Assembly: GCF_014138285.1 (NCBI RefSeq)
Contig: NZ_JACGXN010000006.1
Span: 124,001 to 188,000 of the forward strand
Length of the DNA stretch: 64,000 nucleotides
From: Phyllobacterium myrsinacearum
GTDB taxonomy: Bacteria; Pseudomonadota; Alphaproteobacteria; Rhizobiales; Rhizobiaceae
Reading direction: 5' to 3'
Positions 35,204 to 45,839 of this stretch are shown here, one piece after another. The position numbers and the translations under genes are program-made. The notes under the pieces are model-generated. The model was given only the letters and a program-made list of their open reading frames with translations, made no database searches and was not told the origin of the DNA. Position 1 is the stretch's first letter; the number at the start of each line of letters is the position of its first letter.

Positions 35204-36823
35204 ATGGCACAGTTCATCAACAAAAGAGAAAATGTTGTTACGGAGGCTATTGACGGCATTTTGTCCGCCTCGCGCAGTAAGCTTGCACGCCTTGATGGCT
35301 TTCCGCACATTCGTGTGATCATTCGCAATGATTGGGACAAGTCCAAGGTCGCATTGGTTTCGGGCGGAGGATCAGGCCATGAACCTGCCCATGCGGGCTT
35401 TGTCGGAGCAGGCATGCTAACCGCAGCGGTATGCGGCGACGTGTTTGCATCACCAAGTGTCGATGCGGTTCTGGCGGGTATCCTAGCGGTGACAGGACCA
35501 GCCGGTTGTCTTCTTATCGTCAAGAATTATACCGGTGACCGGCTCAATTTCGGTCTTGCTGCAGAGCGTGCGCGAGGCTTCGGGCTCAATGTGAACATGG
35601 TCATCGTGGATGACGATATCGCTCTGCCGGATTTGCCTCAGGCGCGCGGAATTGCCGGAACACTGTTTGTGCACAAGATTGCCGGTGCGATGGCTGAACG
35701 CGGTGCAACCCTGGAGGCCATCACGGTTGCGGCCCGGCGGGTCATTTCCAGCACAAAGAGCATCGGCATGTCGCTTGACACCTGCACGGTGCCCGGATCA
35801 TCCAAAGAGAACCGCATCCCGGCAGGAATGGCTGAACTCGGCCTCGGCATACACGGCGAGCCGGGCGTAGAGCAGATCGTTTATTCTGACGCCAGAACGG
35901 CAATGGACGCGGTTGTACGCAAGCTCGCGGCAGCGATGGATGACAAGCCGCATGTTGCGCTTATTAACAATCTCGGCGGGACCTCGGTTCTCGAAATGTC
36001 GGTTCTGGTTCATGAACTCGTCAATTCATCGCTCGGTAAAAGTCTTTCACACATTGTCGGACCGGCGGCCATGATGACCTCCCTCGACATGCGCGGGTTT
36101 TCCGTTTCCGTTTATCCCGCGGAGGAGGCGGATCTGGATGCTTTGGGCGAAGCGGTATCGTTGGCTGCATGGCCAGGTCTTTCGCAGGTAACACCCATAG
36201 TAATTATGCCAATGCCGGACGGTCTGACGCCTATCGCACCTCTTCCATCACAGCATGATCAAACACGGAAATTCCTTTTCAATTGCTGTGACATGCTCAT
36301 TTCTGCGGAGCAGGATCTGAATGCCCTGGATGCCAAGTCTGGTGATGGAGACACGGGTTCCACATTGGCGGGGGCTGCACGAGCATTAATAAAAGCGATT
36401 GATCGTTTACCTCTAGCTGATCATGCACAATTGTTGCGCGCAATTGGTCAGGAACTCAGCCAGACGATGGGGGGCTCATCAGGTGTCCTTCTTGCCATTT
36501 TCTTCACAGCCGCAGGTGAGGGTGCTTCCAGCGGCCTGACCCTGAACGATGCGCTGAAGGCTGGACTCATACGCATGCAGGAAATTGGCGGCGCCCGCGC
36601 GGGAGACAGGACGATGGTGGATGCGCTCGCTCCGGCGCTCGATGCTCTTGACGTAAGCTTGCAATCTGCTGCCAAGGCAGCACGGGCGGGGGCTAATCTG
36701 ACGGCGACATTCGTACGGGCCAACGCGGGGCGCGCGGTCTATATCAATGCCAAGCAGCTGGAGGGGCATATCGATCCAGGCGCAGAAGCGGTGGCTCGAC
36801 TGTTTGAACACCTGGCGATTTGA
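35204..36823 (+). CDS. Dihydroxyacetone kinase, ATP-dependent single chain (DhaK-DhaL)
   Basis: A 539-aa kinase that phosphorylates dihydroxyacetone to DHAP with ATP, joining Dha or glycerol catabolism to glycolysis. The start at 35204 (MAQFINKR) is preferred to an upstream 23-codon extension. The DAK1 (DhaK) half has GGGSGHEPAHAGFVG with His59 and GLGIHGEPGVE with His217, the histidine that binds substrate covalently as a hemiaminal. The DAK2 (DhaL) half begins near residue 360, with the Mg-ATP aspartates in DAKSGDGDTGS and the MGGSSGVL loop. This two-domain arrangement marks the ATP-dependent rather than PTS-dependent enzyme. No glycerol genes lie next to it. Confidence 0.9.
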   Translation: MAQFINKRENVVTEAIDGILSASRSKLARLDGFPHIRVIIRNDWDKSKVALVSGGGSGHEPAHAGFVGAGMLTAAVCGDVFASPSVDAVLAGILAVTGPAGCLLIVKNYTGDRLNFGLAAERARGFGLNVNMVIVDDDIALPDLPQARGIAGTLFVHKIAGAMAERGATLEAITVAARRVISSTKSIGMSLDTCTVPGSSKENRIPAGMAELGLGIHGEPGVEQIVYSDARTAMDAVVRKLAAAMDDKPHVALINNLGGTSVLEMSVLVHELVNSSLGKSLSHIVGPAAMMTSLDMRGFSVSVYPAEEADLDALGEAVSLAAWPGLSQVTPIVIMPMPDGLTPIAPLPSQHDQTRKFLFNCCDMLISAEQDLNALDAKSGDGDTGSTLAGAARALIKAIDRLPLADHAQLLRAIGQELSQTMGGSSGVLLAIFFTAAGEGASSGLTLNDALKAGLIRMQEIGGARAGDRTMVDALAPALDALDVSLQSAAKAARAGANLTATFVRANAGRAVYINAKQLEGHIDPGAEAVARLFEHLAI

Positions 36824-37261
36824 GCTTTTGTGAACCAGACGGATCAAACGCACGCGAAGCACCGGCTTTGTTTGTGGCAGGATCATCCTGATGGCGAGCC
36901 GGGCGCTCTCCTGTGATGAATCTGTCATTCTGCATTGGCAGCTTCCCGCGCCATGTCACAAGTCGCGGCGAGAGACCAAAAGGATTTCATGCAATGCTCG
37001 ATCCAACCGTGCCGCTGGCATGAAGCTGGCACTTGAACCTTCACACCCAGCTTGCGGCGGAAATCGATCCTGCCTTGTGATCGTTGGGGATTCCGTTGAT
37101 GATTGGTGGAAGCGTGACCCGAGTGAAGTGCTCGATGTCTGCCTTGAGCGTTGCCGTAGCGTTTGCTAGGTTAATCCGAACTCTGGACATCACCGAGAAC
37201 ATGGCGGGTTGGCATTTATGTGAGGGCTCTGTTTGATCTGTAGTTATGTTTTCATCACCCT
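36824..37261. other. Gene-free stretch between dihydroxyacetone kinase and bioZ
   Basis: These 438 nt lie between converging genes. Short frames on both strands show no family resemblance that I recognise; one leftward frame near 37045-37190 has protein-like composition and could be a decayed gene fragment. No terminator hairpin is obvious. Confidence 0.35.
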
Positions 37262-38251
37262 CTAAACACCCCAAACAACGGCACCGCCCGTTAATCCAGC
37301 GCCAGCTGCGGTCAGGAGTAGTTTTTCCCCGGATATGAAGGGGCGATCCCCATTTGCAATCGACAGAGAAAGTGGAATTGTCGCTGCTGATGAATTTCCG
37401 TACTCGGTGATGGTGCGCACTGTTCGGCAAGATTCGATGCCAAGCTTTTCACTGACGACATCAAAAATACGCGTATTGGCCTGATGCGGCACGAACCTGT
37501 CTATATCAGCCGGATAGAGTTCGGCATTCGCCATCGCCCGTTCAGCACAACCGGTCATCATCTGTACCGCCTGCGCGAACATTTCCTTGCCGTTATGCAT
37601 GGTCATCAGGCTTTCGTCGTGCGCCATATGCGGCGAAAACGGCCTCTTCGAACCGCCGGCGGGGATGGAAATCAAATCGTAGTGACTACCATCCGAAGCC
37701 AAATCCATACCAAGCAGACCCTTGCCTATGTCATTGGATGGAACCAGAACGACAGCACCGGCAGCATCCGCAAAAAGCACCGCACTTGCACGTTCGGCCG
37801 GGTTGATACGTCGGCTCAGAATGTTGGCGGCAATGACAAGAACGGGCCGCTTGTGCGTGCGCACGAAACCATCTGCGAGCGTCAGTGCATAGAGAAAGCC
37901 CGAGCATGCACCTGCAAGATCAACGGCACCTGAATTGATAAGATTGAGGCGATGGGCGAGTAACGGAGCTGACGGTGGCAACAGATGGTCCGGCGTCGAT
38001 GTGGCAAGGAGAGTCAACGCGATGTCAGCCGGTTGCAAACTGGCGCGATCAATCGCTGACTGCCCTGCCTTTGCCGCGATGTCCGTTAGCAGTTCACCAT
38101 CCTCTGCCCAGTGCCTCGCACGGATACCGGTTCTTCGCTCGATCCAACCGGCCTCCAGACCAAGTCTGTCTTCTATCACCGCGTTCTCCACGCGCCGGAA
38201 AGGCACGTAGTGACCAAATCCGGCAATACGGCTTGAGACTGCCTGGCTCAT
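37262..38251 (-). CDS. bioZ: BioZ, KASIII-type 3-oxoacyl-ACP synthase for pimeloyl synthesis
   Basis: A 329-aa FabH-like enzyme. The catalytic triad is visible: Cys116 in [13 protein letters not shown], the histidine in [12 protein letters not shown] and the asparagine in [15 protein letters not shown]. BioZ of Agrobacterium and Brucella relatives condenses a glutaryl-CoA primer with malonyl-ACP to start the pimeloyl chain, replacing the BioC-BioH route; I see neither bioC nor bioH here. It is the last gene of the operon, overlapping bioA by 4 nt. The motifs alone would also fit housekeeping FabH; the context decides. Confidence 0.88.
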   Translation of the reverse strand: MSQAVSSRIAGFGHYVPFRRVENAVIEDRLGLEAGWIERRTGIRARHWAEDGELLTDIAAKAGQSAIDRASLQPADIALTLLATSTPDHLLPPSAPLLAHRLNLINSGAVDLAGACSGFLYALTLADGFVRTHKRPVLVIAANILSRRINPAERASAVLFADAAGAVVLVPSNDIGKGLLGMDLASDGSHYDLISIPAGGSKRPFSPHMAHDESLMTMHNGKEMFAQAVQMMTGCAERAMANAELYPADIDRFVPHQANTRIFDVVSEKLGIESCRTVRTITEYGNSSAATIPLSLSIANGDRPFISGEKLLLTAAGAGLTGGAVVWGV

Positions 38252-39525
38252 CGGGTGCCAGCGAATATATCCGCTGCCTCATCGATGCCGTTATAGGCAC
38301 AATCGAGACCCGCCTCGTCGATGCAGTAAGGCGTCATGAGATAAATGACGTTGCCCAACGGGCGGATCAGCAGATTCCGCGAACGGAAGAACGCACGCAG
38401 TTTCGGCCCGACATTTGAGAGATAACCGGACGCTGGAACATTAAGGTCCAATGCTGCGATCGTTCCGGCCTGACGTACATTGCTGAATCGCGGATCTTCC
38501 GCGAAACGCTTCAGTCTTTGCTGGTGCAGGGTTTGCAGGGACTGAATTCGGTCCAGAACCGGTTCGTCTTTCCACACGGCAAGATTGGCCAGACCCGCCG
38601 CACACGCAATCGGATTGGCGGTATAGGAGCTCGAATGAAAAAACGTTCTGCTTCGATCTGTGGACAGATGCGCATCAAAGATTTCCGGGGAACACAGGGT
38701 TGCTGCCAGCGGCAAAGCTCCGCCGGTCAAGCCTTTTGAAGTGCACAAAATATCCGGCATCACATCACCCTGGTTACATGCAAAAAGTGTCCCCGTTCGC
38801 CCCCAGCCGGTCATCACCTCGTCGGCAATCAGCAGGGTGTGATGCTGCCCGGCAATCCGTTTCAATTCAGCCAGCACGGATGCCGGATACATCCGCATGC
38901 CTCCGGCCCCCAATACCAGCGGTTCAATCAGCAATGCAGCAACTTGGCCGCTGCGGCACAATGCTTCAAAGGCATCGAGTGTATTCTGCTCCTGTCCGGG
39001 CTCGGGAAATGGCAACCGGTCCACACTGAAAAGCAACGACTCATAGGCGGCATTGAACACACCGCGCGCTCCGGCCGACATGGTACCGACCGTGTCGCCG
39101 TGATAGCTGTGCTCCATAACGACAATACGCGAGCGCGGTGCACCCGAATTGTGAAAGAAGCCGAGGGCCATCTTGAGTGCTACTTCCACACAGGTCGAAC
39201 CGCTGTCTGAATAAAACACATGGGCAAGCCCGGCAGGGGCAATCGCAAGCAAGCCCCTTGCAAGCTCTTCTGCTGGCTCATGGGTAAACTCCGCGAAAAT
39301 GATCTGATCATAGGCGTCACACGCGTTGCGGATCGCTTCCATTATGCGCGGGTGCCGATGGCCGTGTGTGATCACCCACCAGGAAGAAATCGCATCCAGA
39401 ATGGCTGAACCGGCCTCGTCAAAAAGCCATGCCCCATCGGTTCTGATGATCCGCTTCATTGCGGGTTCGAGTGCGTGCTGGGTAAACGGATGCCAGACTG
39501 GCGATTGTACTGAAGAACCGGTCAT
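38248..39525 (-). CDS. bioA: BioA, DAPA aminotransferase
   Basis: A 425-aa class III PLP aminotransferase that converts KAPA to DAPA using S-adenosylmethionine as amino donor. The N-terminal [12 protein letters not shown] motif is typical of BioA, as are [11 protein letters not shown] and [18 protein letters not shown]. The PLP aspartate and lysine are in [15 protein letters not shown] and CTSKGLTGG. It overlaps its neighbours by 4 nt on both sides (bioD upstream, bioZ downstream), indicating translational coupling. Confidence 0.96.
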   Translation of the reverse strand: MTGSSVQSPVWHPFTQHALEPAMKRIIRTDGAWLFDEAGSAILDAISSWWVITHGHRHPRIMEAIRNACDAYDQIIFAEFTHEPAEELARGLLAIAPAGLAHVFYSDSGSTCVEVALKMALGFFHNSGAPRSRIVVMEHSYHGDTVGTMSAGARGVFNAAYESLLFSVDRLPFPEPGQEQNTLDAFEALCRSGQVAALLIEPLVLGAGGMRMYPASVLAELKRIAGQHHTLLIADEVMTGWGRTGTLFACNQGDVMPDILCTSKGLTGGALPLAATLCSPEIFDAHLSTDRSRTFFHSSSYTANPIACAAGLANLAVWKDEPVLDRIQSLQTLHQQRLKRFAEDPRFSNVRQAGTIAALDLNVPASGYLSNVGPKLRAFFRSRNLLIRPLGNVIYLMTPYCIDEAGLDCAYNGIDEAADIFAGTR

Positions 39526-40160
39526 GGGATCACCATCTGAAAATCCGCGATATTGAAATGAGCGCGGAAAGCCACGCGTAACGCGTCAGGCGTCAAGGGA
39601 TTGAGAATCGGCAACCGGCCGAGGCAGCGGACTTTTCCCAGCGATCCGATGATATTCTGTGTGTCTTCCGTTTCGTCCCCGATGAAGACAACACCGAAAA
39701 CCGGCACCGCACGTTGGCGCAGGGCCTCCAGCGACAGCAATGTATGATTGATGGTTCCCAATCCCGTGCGGGCACACAGAATGACAGGAATCTGCCAACG
39801 GAAAAAAACATCGGCAAACACTTCGGTTTCCGTCAAGGGAACCATGACGCCACCGGCCCCCTCGATGACAAGCGCGGACCGGGTTGACGGTGGGGTCAGC
39901 AATTCCGGATAAATCCGGACATTATCTATTCTGGCGGCAAGATGCGGCGATGCCGGTGTCTGCAGCCGCCACGCTTCGGAAATAATCCTGTTGGAGGGTA
40001 GTTCGCCAAGCCGCGCCACAACCTCGCTATCGGTCTCCTCCTGCAGCCCCGCCTGCACCGGCTTCCAGTAGGACGCACCCAGCGCGTCCGTCAGTGCCGC
40101 CGAAAAGACCGTCTTGCCGATATTCGTATCCGTGCCGGCCACGACGAAGCGCACGCTCAT
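39522..40160 (-). CDS. bioD: BioD, dethiobiotin synthetase
   Basis: A 212-aa ATP-dependent carboxylase that closes the ureido ring of dethiobiotin from DAPA, CO2 and ATP. The P-loop is [16 protein letters not shown] (residues ~8-23), followed by YWKPVQAGL and the [12 protein letters not shown] motif that binds substrate and metal. Length is normal. It overlaps bioF and bioA by 4 nt each. Confidence 0.95.
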   Translation of the reverse strand: MSVRFVVAGTDTNIGKTVFSAALTDALGASYWKPVQAGLQEETDSEVVARLGELPSNRIISEAWRLQTPASPHLAARIDNVRIYPELLTPPSTRSALVIEGAGGVMVPLTETEVFADVFFRWQIPVILCARTGLGTINHTLLSLEALRQRAVPVFGVVFIGDETEDTQNIIGSLGKVRCLGRLPILNPLTPDALRVAFRAHFNIADFQMVIP

Positions 40161-41302
40161 AGTGTTTCCTCGCTCAGCACGGTTTTGAGATGATCCAGCA
40201 TTCGCATGATCTCACTTTCGTTGACATTCAGGGTGATGGCGATGCGGAGACGAGCAGTCCCCTCGGGAACCGTTGGCGGGCGAATGGCGCGCACGTCGAA
40301 ACCACATATCTGCATCCGGGTCGCGACACGCGTGGCGCTGATGTTGCTGCCGATAATCACGGGCAATATTTGTGATCCGCTGCTCGGGGTACCGAGCGTG
40401 GCAGCGAGCTGCGCATTGGCAAACGTCAGGCGTTTTTTTAGATCCGTCCGGCGCTGCGGTTCGGTGGCCAGCATTTTGAGCGCCTCGCGCACGCCAGCCG
40501 CGATGAGCGGCGACGGGGCAGTCGAGTAGATAAAGGCACGGGCGCGATTGACGAGATAATCGCAGATGGCGGCACGAGCACCTACCAATGCGCCGGAAAC
40601 GCCAAGTGCCTTGCCACAGGTATGCAGGACAATGACATTGTCCCGCCCTTCCAACCCGGCAGCAAGGCCACGTCCTCTTTTGCCGAACACACCGGTTGCA
40701 TGTGCCTCGTCAATCACCAGAAAACTGTCATATCTGTCTGCAAGGGCGATCAGTTCGGCCAGTGGCGCCCGGTCGCCATCCATGGAGTAGAGGCTCTCGA
40801 CAGCTATCCAGCCGTGCCCTTTGCCGCCTGCCTTCCGCCATATCCGTAGTGCTGCCTCGACACTCCCCGTGTCATTGTGCATGGCCGCGACCGCATTGGC
40901 ACGGCTGGCGGTAATGCCTTCGCGGGCACTGGCATGGATGAGTGCATCGTAAATGATGAGATCATCGCGTTGAGGCAGTGTCGAAAACAGCGCCGCGTTG
41001 GCGGCATAGCCGCTTGCGAAATAGAGCATCCTCTCCACGCCGAAGAAAGTGGCCGCCTCGTCTTCAAGCGCCTGATGCTCCGGGTGATTGCCGCGAAGCA
41101 GCCGGGATCCGCCCGAGCCGACAGGTATACCCCGCTCGGCTGCGGCAGCCACAGCCGCCGCGATGCGCGGCGAGCCGGCAAATGCGAGATAGTCATTCGA
41201 AGTGAAATCAATGCCTTTGCGCTGCGCCAGAACACGCAATCGGCCCTTGCGCTCCAGACCGGTCAACAGCCTGTCATAGCGGGCAAGACAATGCGGCGTC
41301 AT
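40157..41302 (-). CDS. bioF: BioF, 8-amino-7-oxononanoate synthase
   Basis: A 381-aa PLP-dependent alpha-oxoamine synthase that joins pimeloyl-ACP/CoA and L-alanine into KAPA. Visible are [30 protein letters not shown], the PLP aspartate in [18 protein letters not shown] and the PLP lysine in [11 protein letters not shown]. Length is standard. It overlaps bioB and bioD by 4 nt on either side. Confidence 0.96.
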   Translation of the reverse strand: MTPHCLARYDRLLTGLERKGRLRVLAQRKGIDFTSNDYLAFAGSPRIAAAVAAAAERGIPVGSGGSRLLRGNHPEHQALEDEAATFFGVERMLYFASGYAANAALFSTLPQRDDLIIYDALIHASAREGITASRANAVAAMHNDTGSVEAALRIWRKAGGKGHGWIAVESLYSMDGDRAPLAELIALADRYDSFLVIDEAHATGVFGKRGRGLAAGLEGRDNVIVLHTCGKALGVSGALVGARAAICDYLVNRARAFIYSTAPSPLIAAGVREALKMLATEPQRRTDLKKRLTFANAQLAATLGTPSSGSQILPVIIGSNISATRVATRMQICGFDVRAIRPPTVPEGTARLRIAITLNVNESEIMRMLDHLKTVLSEETL

Positions 41303-42303
41303 TCTACAGCGCCGAGTGGCAGTGCTTTCAATCCCAATCGGCGGAAGAGTCCCGTATCATGGTCTTCACCGGGGTTCTCTGCGGTGAGAAGCGTGTCACC
41401 AATAAAGATCGAGTTTGCTCCGGCAAAGAAGCACATGGCTTGCATCTCATCGCTCATTTCCGTCCGTCCGGCGGAAAGGCGAACATACGTACCGGGCATG
41501 AGAATGCGGGCGAGCGCGATAGCCCGCACAAATGCGATGGGATCAACTGGAGCAGCATTGGCCAGCCTTGTACCGGGGATCGGGATCAGCATATTGATCG
41601 GAACACTCTCCGGCTGTACCGGGAGGTTGGCGAGAGTGACCAGCATCGAGATGTGATCATCCACAGTCTCGCCCATGCCGAGGATACCGCCGGCACAGAC
41701 CTTTATCCCTGCATCCCTTACATTGCCGAGCGTTTCCAGACGGTCTGAAAAACTGCGGGTACTGATGATCTCGCGATAGAATCGCTCCGATGTATCGATG
41801 TTGTGATTGTAGTAGTCGAGGCCTGCATCCGCGAGTCTGATCGCCTGGTCCGGGGAAAGCATGCCCAATGTCATGCAAGTTTCCATTCCCAATTTCCGGA
41901 CACCTTCAACCATGGCCACAACCATATCCATGTCGCGATCTTTGGGGCTGCGCCATGCGGCACCCATACAGTAACGTGTTGCACCGCCATCCCGCGCCTT
42001 GCGCGCTTCCGCGACAACCTTTTCAACCTCAAGAAGCTTTGAGGCCTTGAGGCCGGTCGGAGAACGCGCCGACTGACTGCAATAGCCGCAATCTTCAGGG
42101 CATCCACCGGTTTTGATCGAGAGCAATTTGCTCAGTTGAACAGCGTTGGGATTAAATCTTTCCCTGTGCACGGTCTGCGCCTCAAACAGTAGATCATTGA
42201 ACGGCAAATTATAGATTTTTTTTGCCTCATCAAAACTCCACCGATCCGCCGAGGCGTCGACAAGGGATAAATCTTGTGATTCCTGGATTACAGATGCTGA
42301 CAT
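41299..42303 (-). CDS. bioB: BioB, biotin synthase
   Basis: A 334-aa radical SAM enzyme that inserts sulfur into dethiobiotin. The radical SAM cysteines are Cys68, Cys72 and Cys75 in [24 protein letters not shown], a [12 protein letters not shown] block and the C-terminal [20 protein letters not shown] carry the substrate- and [2Fe-2S]-site residues. It is the first gene of the bioBFDAZ operon and sits behind two BioR boxes at 42336-42364. Confidence 0.97.
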   Translation of the reverse strand: MSASVIQESQDLSLVDASADRWSFDEAKKIYNLPFNDLLFEAQTVHRERFNPNAVQLSKLLSIKTGGCPEDCGYCSQSARSPTGLKASKLLEVEKVVAEARKARDGGATRYCMGAAWRSPKDRDMDMVVAMVEGVRKLGMETCMTLGMLSPDQAIRLADAGLDYYNHNIDTSERFYREIISTRSFSDRLETLGNVRDAGIKVCAGGILGMGETVDDHISMLVTLANLPVQPESVPINMLIPIPGTRLANAAPVDPIAFVRAIALARILMPGTYVRLSAGRTEMSDEMQAMCFFAGANSIFIGDTLLTAENPGEDHDTGLFRRLGLKALPLGAVE

Positions 42304-42334
42304 AACGCGCTTCCCCGTGCTTCACGTTGCGTTT

Positions 42335-42364
42335 ATTATAGATAGAATCGTAAATTATCTATAA
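42335..42364 (-). promoter_or_regulatory. Two BioR boxes overlapping the bioBFDAZ promoter
   Basis: TTATAGATAG (42336-42345) and TTATCTATAA (42355-42364) match the BioR consensus TTATMKATAA at 9 and 10 of 10 positions. They start 19 bp apart, about two helical turns, and so could hold two dimers on one face. On the leftward strand TATAAT (42340-42335), the likely -10, overlaps the first box, so BioR binding would block transcription of bioB. Confidence 0.85.
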
Positions 42365-42499
42365 TTCTATTTACCTTGCACAAAAAAGCAAGCGGGCGCT
42401 GCAGTGCAACTTGGACAAGCAACGGGATCTGTTCGAGGAGAAATAAGTTGCAGGCTTATGCTGCGCCGACAGAGCGGTTCGATTTAAATGGAATCTGAT

Positions 42500-43168
42500 T
42501 CAGCCAACAATGGCGAATACATCCCGTGTCGAGCCTGTGGGGCTCTTGACCGGTTTCTGGCCGATCCACTGAACGTGCCGTTCCAGCACTGCGACAGCGT
42601 TATCAATATTCCCCTGCCGCAGGAATCCGAGAATGGCGCGATGATCGTGATCGGTCCGAACTTCCCATTCCGAGCGCCATGCTGAAAACAGGAAGCGCGC
42701 GCTCACCGCATGCAGATCATCTATTGCGGCCAAAAGGCGTGGCATTGCACACGGCGTCAGGATCAGTCGGTGGAACCGCCGGTTTGCCTCTTCCCAGGAG
42801 CGCACATCGCGGGAATTGTCGCCGGCAACCGTAGCTTCCTCCGCTTCTTCGAGAATCGAGGATGTCAGATGCTGGGCGGCTTGACGAAGTGCGAGCCCTT
42901 CCAGCTCTGCACGCATCAGTGCGACTTCGCGAACTTCCTTCAGGTCAAACGAAGCCACGCGCACGCCCCGGCGCGGCTCGCTGACGGCCAGACCCTGCGC
43001 CTCCAGCTTGCGGAACGCCTCCCTGACCGGAACGTGACTGGTCCCGAACTCCTCTGCAACGTGATCTTGCCGCAGCTTGACACCCGGTTCCAGCTGACCC
43101 GTTACAATTCTGTCCGCAAGGATACGGCTAATACGGGTGGCGATCGTGTCTTCATTGGCTGCGGTCAT
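42500..43168 (-). CDS. bioR: BioR, GntR-family biotin regulator
   Basis: A 222-aa GntR/FCD repressor. The winged HTH is at residues ~10-75 (ISRILADRIVTGQLEPGVKLRQDHVAEEFGTSHVPVREAFRKLEAQGL), and the C-terminal helical FCD domain has NRRFHRLILTPC and a DHDHRAILGFLRQG motif. BioR of Agrobacterium and Brucella represses bioBFDAZ when biotin is plentiful. It lies directly upstream of the operon in the same direction. Its own start is preceded by a BioR box where a Shine-Dalgarno would be expected, suggesting autoregulation. No SD is visible, so the start could also be leaderless. Confidence 0.9.
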   Translation of the reverse strand: MTAANEDTIATRISRILADRIVTGQLEPGVKLRQDHVAEEFGTSHVPVREAFRKLEAQGLAVSEPRRGVRVASFDLKEVREVALMRAELEGLALRQAAQHLTSSILEEAEEATVAGDNSRDVRSWEEANRRFHRLILTPCAMPRLLAAIDDLHAVSARFLFSAWRSEWEVRTDHDHRAILGFLRQGNIDNAVAVLERHVQWIGQKPVKSPTGSTRDVFAIVG

Positions 43169-43496
43169 GATTTATAGATATTTTGCTTCACACCACCTGT
43201 CGAGCCCGGCACGTGCTTCTTCCGCCAGAATGACCGGCATTATCCGAACAAAAGATCAAAATGCCAAAATGATTGCAACGCTAAATGAATCCGTATCTCT
43301 GTCATCCGAGCTGGAAATGCACTTCCGCCCGAATTCCATAAAGTCTGTTGGGCGTCTTTTTCGCAGATTGGCTGACTTCATAAGGATGAGAATGACCGCC
43401 TTTCAACTCTGACCAGCCGACTTGTCATGACGTATGATTTGGGACAGGCTGCAAAGCGATCAGGCTAAGATTCAACTCGGTCCGGAGAGAGGTACC
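43169..43496. other. Divergent region between bioR and oleate hydratase genes
   Basis: This 328-nt gap holds the BioR box at 43172-43181 at its left end and presumably the promoter for the oleate hydratase gene. No other clear dyad or gene was found. Confidence 0.45.
43172..43181 (-). promoter_or_regulatory. BioR box in front of bioR
   Basis: TTATAGATAT matches the BioR consensus at 9 of 10 positions and ends 3 nt before the bioR start codon, where the ribosome binding site would be. This supports negative autoregulation. Confidence 0.7.
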
Positions 43497-45473
43497 ATGA
43501 CCAACTCAAACCCTACCGCCAGAAAATCCAGCAAGCCATTCAAGGTCGAGAACGACACCACTGCCGCCTATTGGCACAACAGTGCCGGCAATAGCCTGCC
43601 GCCTCCCGATATGATGGGCGCTTATATGCGCAACCGTCCGGTTCTGACCGGGCCGGTTGAGCGCCGCAAGGCGTGGATCATCGGCAGCGGTATCGCGGGT
43701 CTTGCCGCGGCCTTTTACATGATCCGCGATGGCGGTATGGCGGGCGAGGACATCACCATCTTGGATACGATGCGGATCGAAGGGGGCTCGCTCGACGGTG
43801 CGGGCAATCCCGAGGACGGCTATATTGTCCGTGGCGGTCGCGAGATGAACTGGAACTATGACAATCTGTGGGACCTGTTCCGGGACGTGCAGGCGCTCGA
43901 ATTGCCAGAGGGCTATAGTGTCCTCGACGAATACCGGCTGGTCAACGACAATGACCCCAACTTCTCAAAAGCGCGGCTCATGCACAAGCGGGGTCAGATT
44001 CGTGATTTTTCAACATTGGGTCTTTCCAAGTCGCAACAGTGGGAACTGATCCGCCTGCTGCTGAAGCGTAAGGAAGATCTCGACGATGTCACCATCGAAC
44101 AATATTTCAGCGCGGACTTCCTTGAAACCAATTTCTGGTATCTCTGGCGCTCCATGTTCGCGTTCGAAAATTGGCAGAGCCTTCTTGAAATGAAGCTTTA
44201 CATGCACCGGTTCCTCGATGCTATCGACGGGCTGACTGACATGTCGGCGCTGATCTTCCCGAAGTACAATCAGTTCGACAGCTTTGTTCGTCCTCTGGTG
44301 ACGCATCTGCGGGAACGCGGTGTGAAAGTGCAGTTCGATACGCGTGCCTATGATCTTGAAATGACCATCGAGGGTGAAGCCCGCACGGTTGCGGCTATCC
44401 GGGCAAACGTGGGTGGCGCCGATACGACCATTGCCGTTGGTCCGAAGGATCTGGTCTTTGCATTGACGGGGTCGATGACCGAGGGCACCGCCTATGGCGA
44501 CATGGACAATGCCCCGGTACTCGACCGTGGTAAACATGACCCGGGCCAAGCCAGTGACTGGGCGCTGTGGAAGAACCTGGCGAAGAAATCACCCATCTTC
44601 GGTCAGCCCGAGAAATTCTATGGCAATGTCGATGGCTCGATGTGGGAATCGGTGACACTCACCTGCAAACCATCCCCCTTTGTCGAGAAGCTGAAAGAGC
44701 TTTCAGTGAACGATCCCTATTCGGGCAAAACGGTGACGGGCGGGATCATTACCTTTACCGACTCGAATTGGGTGCTTAGCTTTACCTGCAACCGTCAGCC
44801 ACACTTCCCGACCCAACCCAAGGATGTTTTAGTGATCTGGGTCTATGCCCTGCTGATGGACAAGGACGGCAACTTCGTCAAAAAGCCGATGCCGGCCTGT
44901 ACCGGGCGTGAGATTCTGGCTGAGCTTTGCTATCATCTCGGCATCGAGGATCAACTGGATGCCGTGGCGGCAAACACGAAGGTGCGCCTAGCGCTGATGC
45001 CCTATATCACTGCGCAGTTCATGCCGCGTGCGGCGGGAGATCGGCCGCATGTTGTGCCTGCGGGCTGTACCAACCTTGGCCTGATGGGCCAGTTCGTCGA
45101 GACGTCGAATGATATCATCTTCACGATGGACAGTTCGATCCGTACCGCACGGATCGCCGTATATACGCTTCTGAATCTACCCAAGCAGGTACCGGACATC
45201 AGCCCGACGCAGTATGATATCCGCTCACTTTTAAAGGCTGCCCGCGCGTTGAACAATGGGGAGCCTTTTCCCGGTGAACGCCTGCTGCATCGGCTGTTGG
45301 ACAAGACCTATTATGCTCACATCCTGCCGCCGCTGCCTGAACCCGATTCCGCCAAGCGTGACGCTGCCGAAGGCGAGTTAACGGGTCTTCTCGGCAAGGG
45401 CAACCAGGCGCTCGGCACTGTCTTGGGCTGGCTGGAAAAGGTTCGGGAAAGCTTCACTACCCGCAAGAATTAG
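43497..45473 (+). CDS. Oleate hydratase (MCRA family)
   Basis: A 658-aa FAD-dependent enzyme that adds water to the cis-9 double bond of oleate, giving 10-hydroxystearate. The start at 43497 has GGAGAGAGG upstream; the frame is open 21 codons further. The FAD motif is [21 protein letters not shown] (near 59-80), followed by the MCRA hallmarks [10 protein letters not shown] and [21 protein letters not shown], where the glutamate next to RGGR is thought to activate water. [15 protein letters not shown] and TCGR-like [16 protein letters not shown] follow. Length is typical of the long bacterial forms. Roles proposed for the family include detoxifying unsaturated fatty acids. It stands alone. Confidence 0.95.
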   Translation: MTNSNPTARKSSKPFKVENDTTAAYWHNSAGNSLPPPDMMGAYMRNRPVLTGPVERRKAWIIGSGIAGLAAAFYMIRDGGMAGEDITILDTMRIEGGSLDGAGNPEDGYIVRGGREMNWNYDNLWDLFRDVQALELPEGYSVLDEYRLVNDNDPNFSKARLMHKRGQIRDFSTLGLSKSQQWELIRLLLKRKEDLDDVTIEQYFSADFLETNFWYLWRSMFAFENWQSLLEMKLYMHRFLDAIDGLTDMSALIFPKYNQFDSFVRPLVTHLRERGVKVQFDTRAYDLEMTIEGEARTVAAIRANVGGADTTIAVGPKDLVFALTGSMTEGTAYGDMDNAPVLDRGKHDPGQASDWALWKNLAKKSPIFGQPEKFYGNVDGSMWESVTLTCKPSPFVEKLKELSVNDPYSGKTVTGGIITFTDSNWVLSFTCNRQPHFPTQPKDVLVIWVYALLMDKDGNFVKKPMPACTGREILAELCYHLGIEDQLDAVAANTKVRLALMPYITAQFMPRAAGDRPHVVPAGCTNLGLMGQFVETSNDIIFTMDSSIRTARIAVYTLLNLPKQVPDISPTQYDIRSLLKAARALNNGEPFPGERLLHRLLDKTYYAHILPPLPEPDSAKRDAAEGELTGLLGKGNQALGTVLGWLEKVRESFTTRKN

Positions 45474-45839
45474 GCTTTGTCGGCTTGGGTAACCATTACC
45501 TTTGACAGCGGCGATGCGGCAGTTGTCAAATGGCCTTCGAACATTAATGGCGTGGCGGGGCTTGCGCTGTCGAATAATATGGTAACGGCAGTGCAGGTGC
45601 GATATTCATTAACAAAAATCCATCTGGTTTATACGTCCTGGATCTTGTCGTTCTGTTCGAGAAACTTGCCGATCTTGCTAAATCCCACCGCGCCGCTTTA
45701 TAGCTGCCTGGGAGGTGCAACGCGGCAGAGCAGGCAAGCTAACTTCGATCAGGGCGTGTGCTTGGGTTGATTGTCGTCAAAGTCACCTCATTTGAAGGAT
45801 AGTGTCTATGTATGCGACGCCGTATCATCGGGCAGAACC
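45474..45839. other. Intergenic region before rsgA
   Basis: These 366 nt show no convincing gene or hairpin terminator. If translation of rsgA starts at the upstream TTG (45771), the last 69 nt belong to that gene. Confidence 0.35.

Noticed and set aside
45477-45770. 97-aa frame between oleate hydratase and rsgA genes
   Set aside because: It has no ribosome binding site, no family resemblance and irregular codon use; treated as non-coding.
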